NCBI GenBank assembly: GCA_021613375.1
Contig: CM038717.1
Location: forward strand, 40,795,628-40,859,627
DNA from: Megaleporinus macrocephalus
Taxonomy: Eukaryota; Chordata; Actinopteri; Characiformes; Anostomidae
Length of the DNA stretch: 64,000 bases
Direction: 5' to 3'
Shown here: one piece after another, positions 12,746-23,276 of the stretch
How the letters are laid out: every line of letters begins with the position of its first letter
How positions within the stretch are numbered: position 1 is the first letter of the stretch
Position numbers and translations under genes: made by a program
The notes under the pieces: generated by a model
The model's input: the letters and a program-made list of their open reading frames with translations, nothing else
What the model was told of the DNA's origin: nothing
The model's database searches: none

Positions 12746-12947
12746 ACTTAATGCTTGGAAAAGAAATAACAGTAAAATATCTGCTGGGCGGTGAAGACCA
12801 GACCTGGTCCGCCCGGTGAAGCTGCACTGAGGTGGTGCCGAACTGAGGCTATAAGGTCATTTACCTTGATTGTGGTGTTCAGGGGTTTCATAACTGCAGT
12901 CCATCAAAGCCCACTTTAAAGGAATGTTGCAGATTTGCCGCGGCCCC

Positions 12948-13172
12948 TCCGAAGATACTGAAACTGCTATGACGTTTGGGTTCGAGCTCAAAATGCAAAC
13001 ATGAAACAATGGCTTTCCTGACAGGTAAACACAGTGGCAGTCTTTTGTCAAGGGAGCTAAAATATTGGAACAAAGGACTGTGGGGTGTTTGTCATTGCCC
13101 AGGTGTGGTCTGTTAGACTGACAATGAACAATGAATAGATCTGTATGTTTACTCACCCTGGGCCAACATGAC
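12948..13172 (+). repeat. Dispersed repeat, copy 1 of 2
   Basis: Shares gaaactgctatgacgt, aaacacagtggcag/aatc, ggaacaaaggactgt, attgcccaggtgtggtctg and gatctgtatgtttactcacc with 17252-17466, in the same order and orientation. The family is not identified; the layout suggests an old DNA-transposon fragment. Confidence 0.7.
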
Positions 13173-13261
13173 AAATAGTGAGCCGCCTGTAAAACAAAAC
13201 GCTGTGACAGGTGTGAACAACAACCCCCCAAAAAAGTCTGCTCATCCAGAGTGGCTTTGTG

Positions 13262-15512
13262 CTCAGACAGTACAGTGGTGGTGATGGTGATGTTTACAGT
13301 GGTGGTGATGATGTTTACAGTGGAGGTGATGGTGTTTATAGTGGTGGTGGTGATGTTTACAGTGGTGGTGATGATGTTTACAGTGGTGGTGATGGTGTTT
13401 ATAGTGGTGGTGATGGTGTTTATAGTGGTGGTGATGGTGTTTATAGTGGTGGTGGTGATGTTTACAGTGGTGGTGATGGTGTTTACAGTGGTGGTGATGG
13501 TGTTTATAGTGGTGGTGATGGTGTTTATAGTGGTGGTGGTGATGTTTACAGTGGTGGTGATGATGATGTTTACAGTGGTGGTGATGATGATGTTTACAGT
13601 GGTGGTGGTGATGGTGTTTATAGTGGTGATGTTGTTTACAGTGGTGGTGATGATGATGTTTACAGTTGTGGTGATGGTGTTTACAGTGGTGGTGGTGATG
13701 TTTACAATGGTGTTGGTGGTGTTTACAGTGGTGGTGATGGTGTTTACAGTGGTGGTGATGGTGTTTATAGTGGTGGTGATGGTGTTTATAGTGGTGGTGG
13801 TGATGTTTACAGTGGTGGTGATGATGATGTTTACAGTGGTGGTGGTGATGGTGTTTATAGTGGTGATGTTGTTTACAGTGGTGATGATGATGATGTTTAC
13901 AGTTGTGGTGATGGTGTTTACAGTGGTGGTGGTGATGTTTACAGTGGTGGTGATGGTGTTTACAGTGGTGGTGATGGTGTTTATAGTGGTGGTGATGGTG
14001 TTTACAGTTGTGGTGATGATGTTTACAGTGGTGGTGATGTTTACAGTGGTAGTGATGATGATGTTTACAGTGGTGGTGATGATGTTTACAGTGGTGGTGG
14101 TGATGATGTTTACAGTGGTGGTGATGATGTTTACAGTGGTGGTGGTGATGATGTTTACAGTGGTGGTGGTGATGGTGTTTATAGTGGTGATGTTGTTTAC
14201 AGTGGTGGTGATGATGATGTTTACAGTGGTGGTGATGGTGTTTACAGTGGTGGTGATGATGATGTTTACAGTGGTGGTGATGGTGTTTACAGTGGTGGTG
14301 ATGGTGTTTACAGTGGTGATGATGATGTTTACAGTGGTGGTGATGGTGTTTACAGTGGTGGTGATGATGATGTTTACAGTGGTGGTGATGGTGTTTACAG
14401 TGGTGGTGATGGTGTTTACAGTGGTGGTGGTGATGTTTACAATGGTGTTGGTGGTGTTTACAGTGGTGGTGATGGTGTTTACAGTGGTGGTGATGGTGTT
14501 TATAGTGGTGGTGATGGTGTTTATAGTGGTGGTGGTGATGTTTACAGTGGTGGTGATGATGATGTTTACAGTGGTGGTGGTGATGGTGTTTATAGTGGTG
14601 ATGTTGTTTACAGTGGTGATGATGATGATGTTTACAGTTGTGGTGATGGTGTTTACAGTGGTGGTGGTGATGTTTACAGTGGTGGTGATGGTGTTTACAG
14701 TGGTGGTGATGGTGTTTATAGTGGTGGTGATGGTGTTTACAGTTGTGGTGATGATGTTTACAGTGGTGGTGATGTTTACAGTGGTAGTGATGATGATGTT
14801 TACAGTGGTGGTGATGTTTACAGTGGTAGTGATGATGATGTTTACAGTGGTGGTGATGATGTTTACAGTGGTGGTGGTGATGATGTTTACAGTGGTGGTG
14901 GTGATGGTGTTTATAGTGGTGATGTTGTTTACAGTGGTGGTGATGATGATGTTTACAGTGGTGGTGATGGTGTTTACAGTGGTGGTGATGGTGTTTACAG
15001 TTGTGGTGATGATGTTTACAGTGGTGGTGATGTTTACAGTTGTGGTGATGATGTTTACAGTGGTGGTGATGTTTACAGTGGTAGTGATGATGATGTTTAC
15101 AGTGGTGGTGATGATGTTTACAGTGGTGGTGGTGATGATGTTTACAGTGGTGGTGATGATGTTTACAGTGGTGGTGGTGATGATGTTTACAGTGGTGGTG
15201 GTGATGGTGTTTATAGTGGTGATGTTGTTTACAGTGGTGGTGATGATGATGTTTACAGTGGTGGTGATGGTGTTTACAGTGGTGGTGATGATGATGTTTA
15301 CAGTGGTGGTGATGGTGTTTACAGTGGTGGTGATGGTGTTTACAGTGGTGGTGGTGATGTTTACAGTGGTGGTGATGGTGTTTACAGTGGTGGTGGTGAT
15401 GTTTACAGTGGTGGTGATGGTGTTTACAGTGGTGGTGGTGATGTTTACAGTGGTGGTGATGGTGTTTACAGTGGTGGTGATGGTGTTTACAGTGGTGGTG
15501 ATGGTGTTGACT
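13262..15512. repeat. 18/21/24-bp G-rich minisatellite (tttacagtggtggtgatg), 2.25 kb
   Basis: Units begin tttacagtggtggtgatg, with additional gtg or atg triplets giving 18-, 21- and 24-bp versions. Because every length is a multiple of three, two plus-strand frames stay open for about 750 codons; they are Val/Met/Phe- or Gly/Asp/Tyr-repeats, not genes. A long block is duplicated about 735 bp apart: the rare variant tttacaatggtgttggtggt occurs at 13701 and 14436. The first 18 bases equal the terminus of the MITE at 33302. Confidence 0.95.
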
Positions 15513-15520
15513 GGTATTGA

Positions 15521-16027
15521 TACACTACCACGTAAAAGTTTAGGATGACTTTAGAATTTTATTTCATGCAATTTTCATGCAATTCACCAACAATATTGTT
15601 CATTTCACAATTAATGTAAGTGTATCAGATGGTTATCAGAATAAAAATGTTTGTATTAAAGTCTATTTTTGTATAGAGGCTTATTTTACATATAGTTCTA
15701 TTATCAGTAATTCTCAGTCCTCTGTCTAAATCTCCTGGTACGACCACCAATCCAAGTTAAGGATGTTGTTGGACTAATTGGTTGTTAGGACACTCTTGCT
15801 CAATTGTGATCACAGCTGAAAAACATTCTACTAATAAGTGAGTATAAAAGGGAACAACATTCTAGGTTAGTTTAGTATCTGAAGATCAGCAGTTGATGGC
15901 TTGCTGACCGACTCACAATGACCAGAAAGAAACAACTTTCTTTAGAGACCCGTCAGTCCATTGTTGTGTTAATGAAGAAGATACTCCATTAAAACAAGAA
16001 CATTTCACTGTGATCTAAACTTTGGAT
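15521..16027 (+). mobile_element. Non-autonomous Tc1-derived element, copy 1
   Basis: Starts tacactaccacgtaaaagtt at a TA and ends at gtgatctaaactttgga followed by TA. The plus strand carries the beginning of a transposase, MTRKKQLSLETRQSIVV (ATG at about 15919), preceded by a short TATAAAAG-type promoter (gagtataaaaggg). The catalytic part is missing. About 500 bp long and very similar to 27716-28172 and, inverted, 49962-50479. It abuts the end of the G-rich minisatellite. Confidence 0.75.
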
Positions 16028-17250
16028 ATATATATATGCAGGTGTATTCTAGACTGAGCAGTACCAGTAAAGCAGTAAAGTACAGAGTGAATCTGTAATA
16101 AGGTGTGTATGTGGTTTGGATTGTCTATAGAGATCATCATGATGATTCAGAAAGGAGGTGTAGTGACGGGCCTACTGACCAATACTCCAGAACCACTGGC
16201 TGAGGGAAAGTCCTGGATCGTCTGGTTCTGGATACTTCTAACACCTCCTGCTAGGAGTGTATCTAGAACAGAGTGTTTCAAACCAAACCGCTTCAGCCTT
16301 TATTTGTGGAGGCACTTTATGGCTAAAATGGCTAAAAGAGCAAAGATCAATATTTCCACTGAGGTTCTTGTTGTTTTATCCATTTCCTTTCCTTTTTAAA
16401 AGAAGTCACAGGAAGTGTGCTGCGCGAGGTCATCCTCATCCAGAAATGTGTGCTTCAACGAAAAAAGGTACATCTGAATGGCAGGATATCCTTTACAACA
16501 TTCTTCCCTTCCCCTTTCTGAGCAAGTCTTCCAGCAAGCCCCCCACTCCAGCTCTGATACGAGCAAAACAAAGGAGTTGTGAGTCAGAGAGGCTTGTTCG
16601 TACAGGAACTTCGGTTCGCTGATGATCCTCACTGCCCGCCTTCTTGTTTGCGGACGGATGTCAAACATGAGCTACATCGGCTGTCCTTTATGTCAATACG
16701 TGTTTTGTTTTTGTTGACAGGTCCAGACAGATCAGTCGCTATCGCTACATTAACTCCGGGATGGAGGAGGCGGCAGATATGGTGGTGACTCAAAGGGAGC
16801 ACGTGCTAGACTTCACCCTCCCATCGCTGGTGGCATTGTGAGATTGACTGAGGGCGGCCTGGATTGTGAGTCACTACAGTGTTGGCCCTGTTAACAGGAA
16901 ATTGTGAGTTTGAGGGTTCGACGATGCCACAGCCATCCATAAGTGCGAGTATAACGTTCTCCTCCGAGTGTGTTGAGCAGTCCAGTGATGTTATGGATGC
17001 TACTGTGACCTAATCAGCAGGTGAACCTGGACATGACTAAACTGGGGACCCCCTCTAAAATGGAATGGCCATTCAGATGCACTTCCCATCACCAGTAATA
17101 CTGTGCTGACCAATCTTTTACACAGAAATCTTTAAAACTAGACACCTGGCAACCCTAGTTTACACACATAGGTGTTAGACAGGTACAGGCAAACACCGTT
17201 AATAAAGTAAACATCTATTACTGAGCTGATAATAAGGAAGGCTATAACGA
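16028..17250. other. Mostly unrecognised sequence; one weak exon-like stretch
   Basis: At 16722-16841 a 39-codon plus-strand frame (including MEEAADMVVTQREHVLDF) ends in TGA and follows a good acceptor-like tract (tgttttgtttttgttgacag). I do not recognise the peptide and see no matching donor or neighbouring exon, so it is not called a gene. Nothing else is supported in this stretch. Confidence 0.25.
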
Positions 17251-17251
17251 A

Positions 17252-17466
17252 GATAGTGAAACTGCTATGACGTCTTGGTTTAAACTCAAAACTTAAACAT
17301 GAACAGTTTTAATTTCCTGTTAAACACAGTGGCAATCATTTTTCAAGTGAGCTTAAATATTAGAACAAAGGACTGTCTGACGTTTCTCATTGCTCAGGTG
17401 TGGTCTGATTGATTGAACAATGAATAGATCTGTATGTTTACTCACCCTGGGCCAACATGACAAACA
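17252..17466 (+). repeat. Dispersed repeat, copy 2 of 2
   Basis: Second copy of the repeat at 12948-13172, more diverged (tctgacgtttctcattgct, ggtgtggtctgattgattg), ending in the shared tgtttactcaccctgggcca and acatgacaaa. Confidence 0.7.
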
Positions 17467-17589
17467 GACTTTCTTCTCTTCAGTGCTGTTTACACATACA
17501 GACTTTAAAATTAGACACCTGGCATCCCGGTTTACACACACAGGTCTTAGACAGGTACAGACGTACACCTTAAATGAAGTAAACCATGG

Positions 17590-17815
17590 ACAGTTCTCGA
17601 GTCCATCACATGGTCAACACACACTCACACCTACGGGCAGTTTATAGTGAGGATTCTAACATGCATGTGTTTGGACTGTGGGAGGAAACCGGAGAACCCA
17701 GAGGAACCCACTCAAACACAGAGAGAACATACACACTCCACACAGAACCACCCAGACCGGGAATCCAACCCAGATCATCTTACTGTGAAGAGACAGTGCT
17801 GACCACTACACCACC
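17590..17815 (-). mobile_element. tRNA-derived SINE of V-SINE type
   Basis: The plus strand shows, in order, cacacctacgggcagtttat, tgtttggactgtgggaggaa, accggagaacccagaggaac, agaacatacacactccacac, gggaatccaacccagatc and gtgctgaccactacaccacc. Read on the minus strand this gives a tRNA-like head with a Pol III A box (tggtgtagtgg) and a weak B box (ggttggattcc), followed by the conserved central domain of a widespread fish SINE. Its head merges into the 20-bp array to the right. Confidence 0.65.
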
Positions 17816-19412
17816 ATACTGACCACTACACCACCATACTAACCACTACACCACCATACTAACCACTACACCACCATACTGACCACTACACCACCATACT
17901 AACCACTACACCACCATACTAACCACTACACCACCATACTAACCACTACACCACCATACTGACCACTACACCACCATACTGACCACTACACCACCATACT
18001 GACCACTACACCACCATACTAACCACTACACCACCATACTGACCACTACACCATCATACTAACCACTACACCACCATACTAAAGACTACACCACCATACT
18101 AACCACTACACCACCATACTAACCACTACACCACCATACTGACCACTACACCACCATACTGACCACTACACCACCATACTGACCACTACACCACATACTA
18201 ACCACTACACCACCATACTAACCACTACACCACCATACTAACCACTACACCACCGTACTAACCACTACACCACCGTACTAACCACTACACCACCATACTA
18301 ACCACTACACCACAGTACTAACCACTACACCACCATACTGACCACTACACCACCATACTAACCACTACACCACCATACTAACCACTACACCACCGTACTA
18401 ACCACTACACCACCATACTAACCACTACACCACAGTACTAACCACTACACCACCATACTGACCACTACACCACCATACTAACCACTACACCACCATACTA
18501 ACCACTACACCACCGTACTAACCACTACACCACCATACTGACCACCACACCACCGTACTAACCACTACACCACCGTACTAACCACTACACCACCATACTA
18601 ACCACTACACCACCGTACTAACCACTACACCACCATACTAACCACTACACCACCGTACTAACCACTACACCACCATACTAACCACTACACCACCGTACTA
18701 ACCACTACACCACCATACTAACCACTACACCACCATACTAACCACTACACCACCATACTGACCACTACACCACCATACTAACCACTACACCACCGTACTA
18801 ACCACTACACCACCATACTAACCACTACACCACCGTACTAACCACTACACCACCATACTAACCACTACACCACCGTACTAACCACTACACCACCATACTA
18901 ACCACTACACCACCGTACTAACCACTACACCACCATACTAACCACTACACCACCGTACTAACCACTACACCACCATACTAACCACTACACCACCATACTA
19001 ACCACTACACCACCATACTAACCACTACACCACCGTACTAACCACTACACCACCATACTGACCACTACACCACCATACTGACCACTACACCACCATACTA
19101 ACCACTACACCACCATACTAACTACTACACCACCATACTAACCACTACACCACCATACTAACCACTACACCACCATACTAACCACTACACCACCATACTA
19201 ACCACTACACCACCATACTGACCACTACACCACCATACTAACCACTACACCACCGTACTAACCACTACACCACCATACTAACCACTACACCACCATACTA
19301 ACCACTACACCACCGTACTAACCACTACACCACCGTACTAACCACTACACCACCATACTAACCACTACACCACCGTACTAACCACTGCACCACCATACTA
19401 ACCACTACACCC
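17801..19412 (-). repeat. 20-bp minisatellite derived from the SINE A-box head, about 80 copies
   Basis: The plus-strand unit is accactacaccaccatacta, with catact/cgtact and acta/actg variants, almost always exactly 20 bp over 1.6 kb. On the minus strand every unit contains tggtgtagtgg, which fits the Pol III A-box consensus. The first unit is continuous with the head of the SINE at 17590-17815, so the array is read as an expansion of that head. Confidence 0.95.
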
Positions 19413-20329
19413 CCGTGTCACCAGTGTGTATGTATATTTAGGCTTGTAGAAATGTAATTGCTATATGTCATGTAGCTATATGTAGCGATATAAATGAATA
19501 GTATGTAGAATTAATATAAAATGGTGTTATTATGAATTGTGATGATTTAATATTAGCTTATATTATAAGAATAAGGTGACACAGCCTGAACACACTGATG
19601 TTTGGAATTTCAGATGAGGTTCAGCTACGAGGTTCAGATTTCATTTTCTGTTTGTCTGGTTATCCGACTGTATGGAATGCCAGTCATGCATTAGAATACA
19701 CTCCTACAGGTGTGGACGCGCTGGGCCTTATTTCAACACTGACCAGAGCTCAAACAGTCCTTTCACGTCAGTTACCACGCCGGTTGGTACTGCCTGTCCC
19801 CCTCACCCCTGACCCCCAGACAACAGTGTGCGCACACTTGGTTTCCTGTTTGCATCCTGGCTGCTTCAACAAAAGACCACCACACCTGCCAGAGCAAACA
19901 GACTCACAGAAAACTGAAAATGCTAATAACATGTACTCAATCACGCTTTGTGTACACGACCTGGCCAGGAATAGAATAAAAACCTGACTATTAAACAAAC
20001 ACTCCAGAGTCTTTGACTAGACTATTACTGTATTGTGTGTGAGATCTGGCAACAGTACCTTTAACCCCAACTGATACAGAGAGTAGCTTCTCGTTACGTA
20101 AACTACTGCTCGTGGATCCACAAAGATCCGTATTACTGTCCAGCATCAGAAAACAAGGAGAAGCTGGAGTGACTGGAACTCTGACTGTCCAGCAGATTAT
20201 TAACACCTGGAAGGACAGAGGAGAACCTCAAATTCAGAGGTCACCTAAACTCCTGGTGAAGGTACAAACTGGACAGTATTGGCTCAAAAACTCAGAGAGA
20301 GAAATTAACCCCCAAACTAAATATGCTTG
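19413..20329. other. Intergenic, no gene recognised
   Basis: Open frames at 19598-19987 (+), 19768-19998 (-), 19991-20206 (-) and 20112-20357 (+) show no domains I recognise. I see no tandem array here. Confidence 0.4.
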
Positions 20330-21212
20330 GACCCAAGCCAAGAAGCACGTAACTTAGGAGTAGTTTTTGATCCTGATTTTAATTTTAAGGCTCATGTGCG
20401 GAGTGTGACAAAAACCATTTGAAGAACATCTGAAGAACATCTCCAAAGTGAGGTCTTTTCTCTCCCTGAGCAACACTGAAAAACGAATGAATACTTTTAG
20501 AACTAGCAGGTTGGACTACTGTAACGCTCTCCTCTCTGGCCTACCAAAAGCTACAACACACCAGCTCCAGTTAATTTAAAACTCTGCTGCACGAGTGCTG
20601 CTAAGACCAACAGGAGTTTTTCAAGTCTTTACACTGGTTACCTGTTTGTTTTAGTATTGATTTTAAAATTCTTCTATTAGTTTATAAAGCACTACATGGT
20701 CTTGCGCCAGACTACCTCACTGAAATGCTTTCGATTTATAAACCAGGAAGGCTCCTCAGATCCTCCAGATCTTCTCTTTTAGTTGTTCCACGAAGAAAAA
20801 CAAAAACCTCTGGTGATGCCACTTTTAGCCACTAAGCTCCAAAATGCTGGAACAACCTTCTAACTGATGTGAGAGAAGCTCAAAACATTGAAATCTTTAA
20901 GCGTAAACTAAAAACATATTTGTTTAGTCTGGCTTTTATGTAGTGTTTTTATAAACTTTCTATTAATATCTATTAATAAGTCTTAATATCCATACTTTTA
21001 TAATTTAGTTTGCTCTTGTTTTATTAATTAATTTTTATCATCTTAATTATTCACCTTTTATTTTATATTAAATGATTAATTTCATTATCATTATTATTAT
21101 TTGTATGCTTTCTTTTTATTTTATATTTTCTTCAATGACCTGTGAAGTACCTTGATTTTCAATCTTATTTGTCTGAAAGTTTGATTGATTGATTGATTGA
21201 TTGATTGAGTAG
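20330..21212 (+). mobile_element. L2/Rex-type LINE 3' half, frameshifted, with (ttga)n tail
   Basis: The plus strand reads, across several frameshifts, as the end of a reverse transcriptase: NLGVVFDPDFNFKAHVRSVT near 20350, a degraded YCNALLSGLP-type segment near 20520, ALHGLAPDYLTEML-like sequence near 20690, and a final W-N-x-L / FKRKLKTYLF-like ending near 20850-20930. The 3' UTR ends in gattgattgattgattgatt, a short tandem tail of the kind seen on such LINEs. Many stops and frameshifts make it inactive. Confidence 0.75.
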
Positions 21213-21254
21213 AATCACGAACGTGTTTAATAGTGAAAGTAAGATCACTTCCAC

Positions 21255-21545
21255 ATGTCCAGAACTCTCAGTACTGGGACTAAACAAGTGTTAGTGAGAC
21301 TAATCAGCTCCAGTGTGCTGGGGAGTAGAAAGACTGGACCATGGAAAAAGGTCTCTGCGGGCAGTGTTACAATCTGGGGGGGCTTCCATAGGTCAGGTAG
21401 CAGCGCAGCAACATTATGTGGTCATAGAATAAAGTCAGATGACCACCTAAATGTACGGATTGACCTGGTTACGGCCATATTCCAGGACAACAGCCCCAAG
21501 ATTGTGGATGAGTGTAAAAGCATGAGGTTGTTAGAACCTGTGAAT
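21255..21545 (+). pseudogene. Tc1-like transposase remnant with second catalytic Asp region
   Basis: The frame 21255-21551 includes KKVSAGSVTIWGGF, the conserved 'S-V-x-x-W-G-G-F' strand of Tc1 transposases, then DHLNVRIDLVTAIFQDNSPK with the FQDN motif that carries the second catalytic Asp. The usual His-Thr after PK is lost and the frame closes soon after. The regions before and after are missing, so it is a fragment. Confidence 0.55.
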
Positions 21546-21751
21546 GAATGATGTAATCAAAGCTAAAGGCAGAGTCAAGAGATGCATGACATCAGACGTG
21601 GTATGAAGATTTTGTTCAGTGTCAGGTTAACACTACTGCTAACACTGGTTACTTTATTATGTTTATTTTTTTTAAATTCACCCCAGTTAGCCGTCATGGC
21701 ATCACCACATTTCTTCATAATTACCAGTAATACTTATTTAGCTCTGAACTC

Positions 21752-22668
21752 TAGAGTATTGTAAATCTCCACCACTGGACTCTGGAGTGGTGTAAATCTC
21801 CACCACTGGACTCTGGAGTGGTGTAAATCTCCACCACTGGACTCTGGAGTGGTGTAAAGCTTCACCACTGGACTCTGGAGTGGTGTAAAGCTCCACCACC
21901 GGACTCTGGAGTGGTGTAAAGCTTCACCACCGGACTCTGGAGTGGTGTAAAACTCCACCACTGGACTCTGGAGTGGTGTAAAGCTTCACCACTGGACTCT
22001 GGAGAGGGGTAAAACTCCACCACTGGACTCTGGAGTGGTGTAAAGCTTCACCACTGGACTCTGGAGTGGTGTAAAGCTTCACCACTGGACTCTGGAGTGG
22101 TGTAAAGTGCCACCACTGGACTCTGAAGTGGTGTAAATCTCCACCACTAGACTCTGGAGTGGTGTAAATCTCCACCACTGGATACTTGAGTGGTGTAAAA
22201 CTTCACCACTGGACTCTGGAGTGGTGTAAAGCTCCACCACTGGACTCTGGAGTGGTGTAAATCTCCACCACTAGACTCTGGAGTGGTGTAAATCTCCACC
22301 ACTGGATACTTGAGTGGTGTAAAACTTCACCACTGGACTCTGGAGTGGTGTAAAGCTTCACCACTGGACTCTGGAGTGGTGTAAATCTCCACCACTGGAT
22401 ACTTGAGTGGTGTAAAACGTCACCACTGGACTCTGGAGTGGTGTAAAGCTTCACCACTGGACTCTGGAGTGGTGTAAATCTCCACCACTAGACTCTGGAG
22501 TGGTGTAAATCTCCACCACTGGATACTTGAGTGGTGTAAAACTTCACCACTGGACTCTGGAGTGGTGTAAAGCTTCACCACTGGACTCTGGAGTGGTATA
22601 AAGCTTCACCATTGGACTCTGGAGTGGTGTAAAGCTCCACCACTGGACTCTCGACTGGTGTAAAACAG
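21752..22668. repeat. 31-bp minisatellite, about 29 copies
   Basis: The unit is gtgtaaatctccaccactgg followed by actctggagtg (31 bp), with variants gcttc, gctcc, and tggatacttgagtg. The variant block with gatacttgagtg recurs at intervals, showing block duplications. Minus-strand open frames are products of the array. Confidence 0.95.
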
Positions 22669-22683
22669 TCGAAATTTTGTAGT

Positions 22684-22960
22684 GCTAATGAGTGTTCTCT
22701 GGAGTGATGAATCACATGTCACTAGTTTGGTGGATGAACCTAACAGTAAAGTTTGGTGGACAGGGAATAATTTGTTTTAGGGGGTTTTCAGGCTTTAAAC
22801 TTGGTGCCTTGATGACTGTGTCCCTGTCTCAGCTCCATAAAGATCTGGTTAGAGGAGTTTGGTGTGGAGGAACTTCAGTGGCCTGCACAGAGCCCTGACC
22901 CCAACCCCACTGAACTCTTGGAAAGAGGATTGGCATTGTTGTCCAACATCACTTGACGGA
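22684..22960 (+). pseudogene. Tc1-like transposase remnant, internally deleted
   Basis: Reads GVLWSDESHVTS (first catalytic Asp region) then DEPNSKVWWTGNN, and after a gap near 22870 the gaggaacttcagtggcctgc block that encodes the 'WPAQSPDLNP' segment before the catalytic acidic residue. Frames do not join and the middle of the core is lost. This is a different Tc1 lineage from 21255-21545. Confidence 0.6.
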
Positions 22961-23276
22961 AAACAAGAAATTTTATTTATTATACTAAACACTTAAGAAC
23001 TGATACAGACTTGCATAATTAGACACCTTTGTTTACAGGCTTATGGTCATTTTAATCAAAACAGAAGACCAAAGCAGTTCTCGAGGTGCACAGTTTAACA
23101 GTGAGAAAAGGCCAGTAAGGGAGTATTTCTTTAGTTGAATATACTAGTTTGATTGCTTAAAGTATTTCTCAGTTTCACTAACAGAACCACAGTTTGACCT
23201 TTTGTTGAGCATGTGTGATTTAAAGAAGACTCTGAAAGTATCGGTATCAGTTTAGGTATCGGGACAGTAGCTAGAC

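Noticed and set aside
13251..15548. Two overlapping 750-codon plus-strand frames (Val/Met/Phe and Gly/Asp/Tyr repeats)
   Set aside because: They are products of the 18/21/24-bp array. The Gly/Tyr version resembles a structural or silk-like protein by composition only; both frames are open for the same trivial reason.
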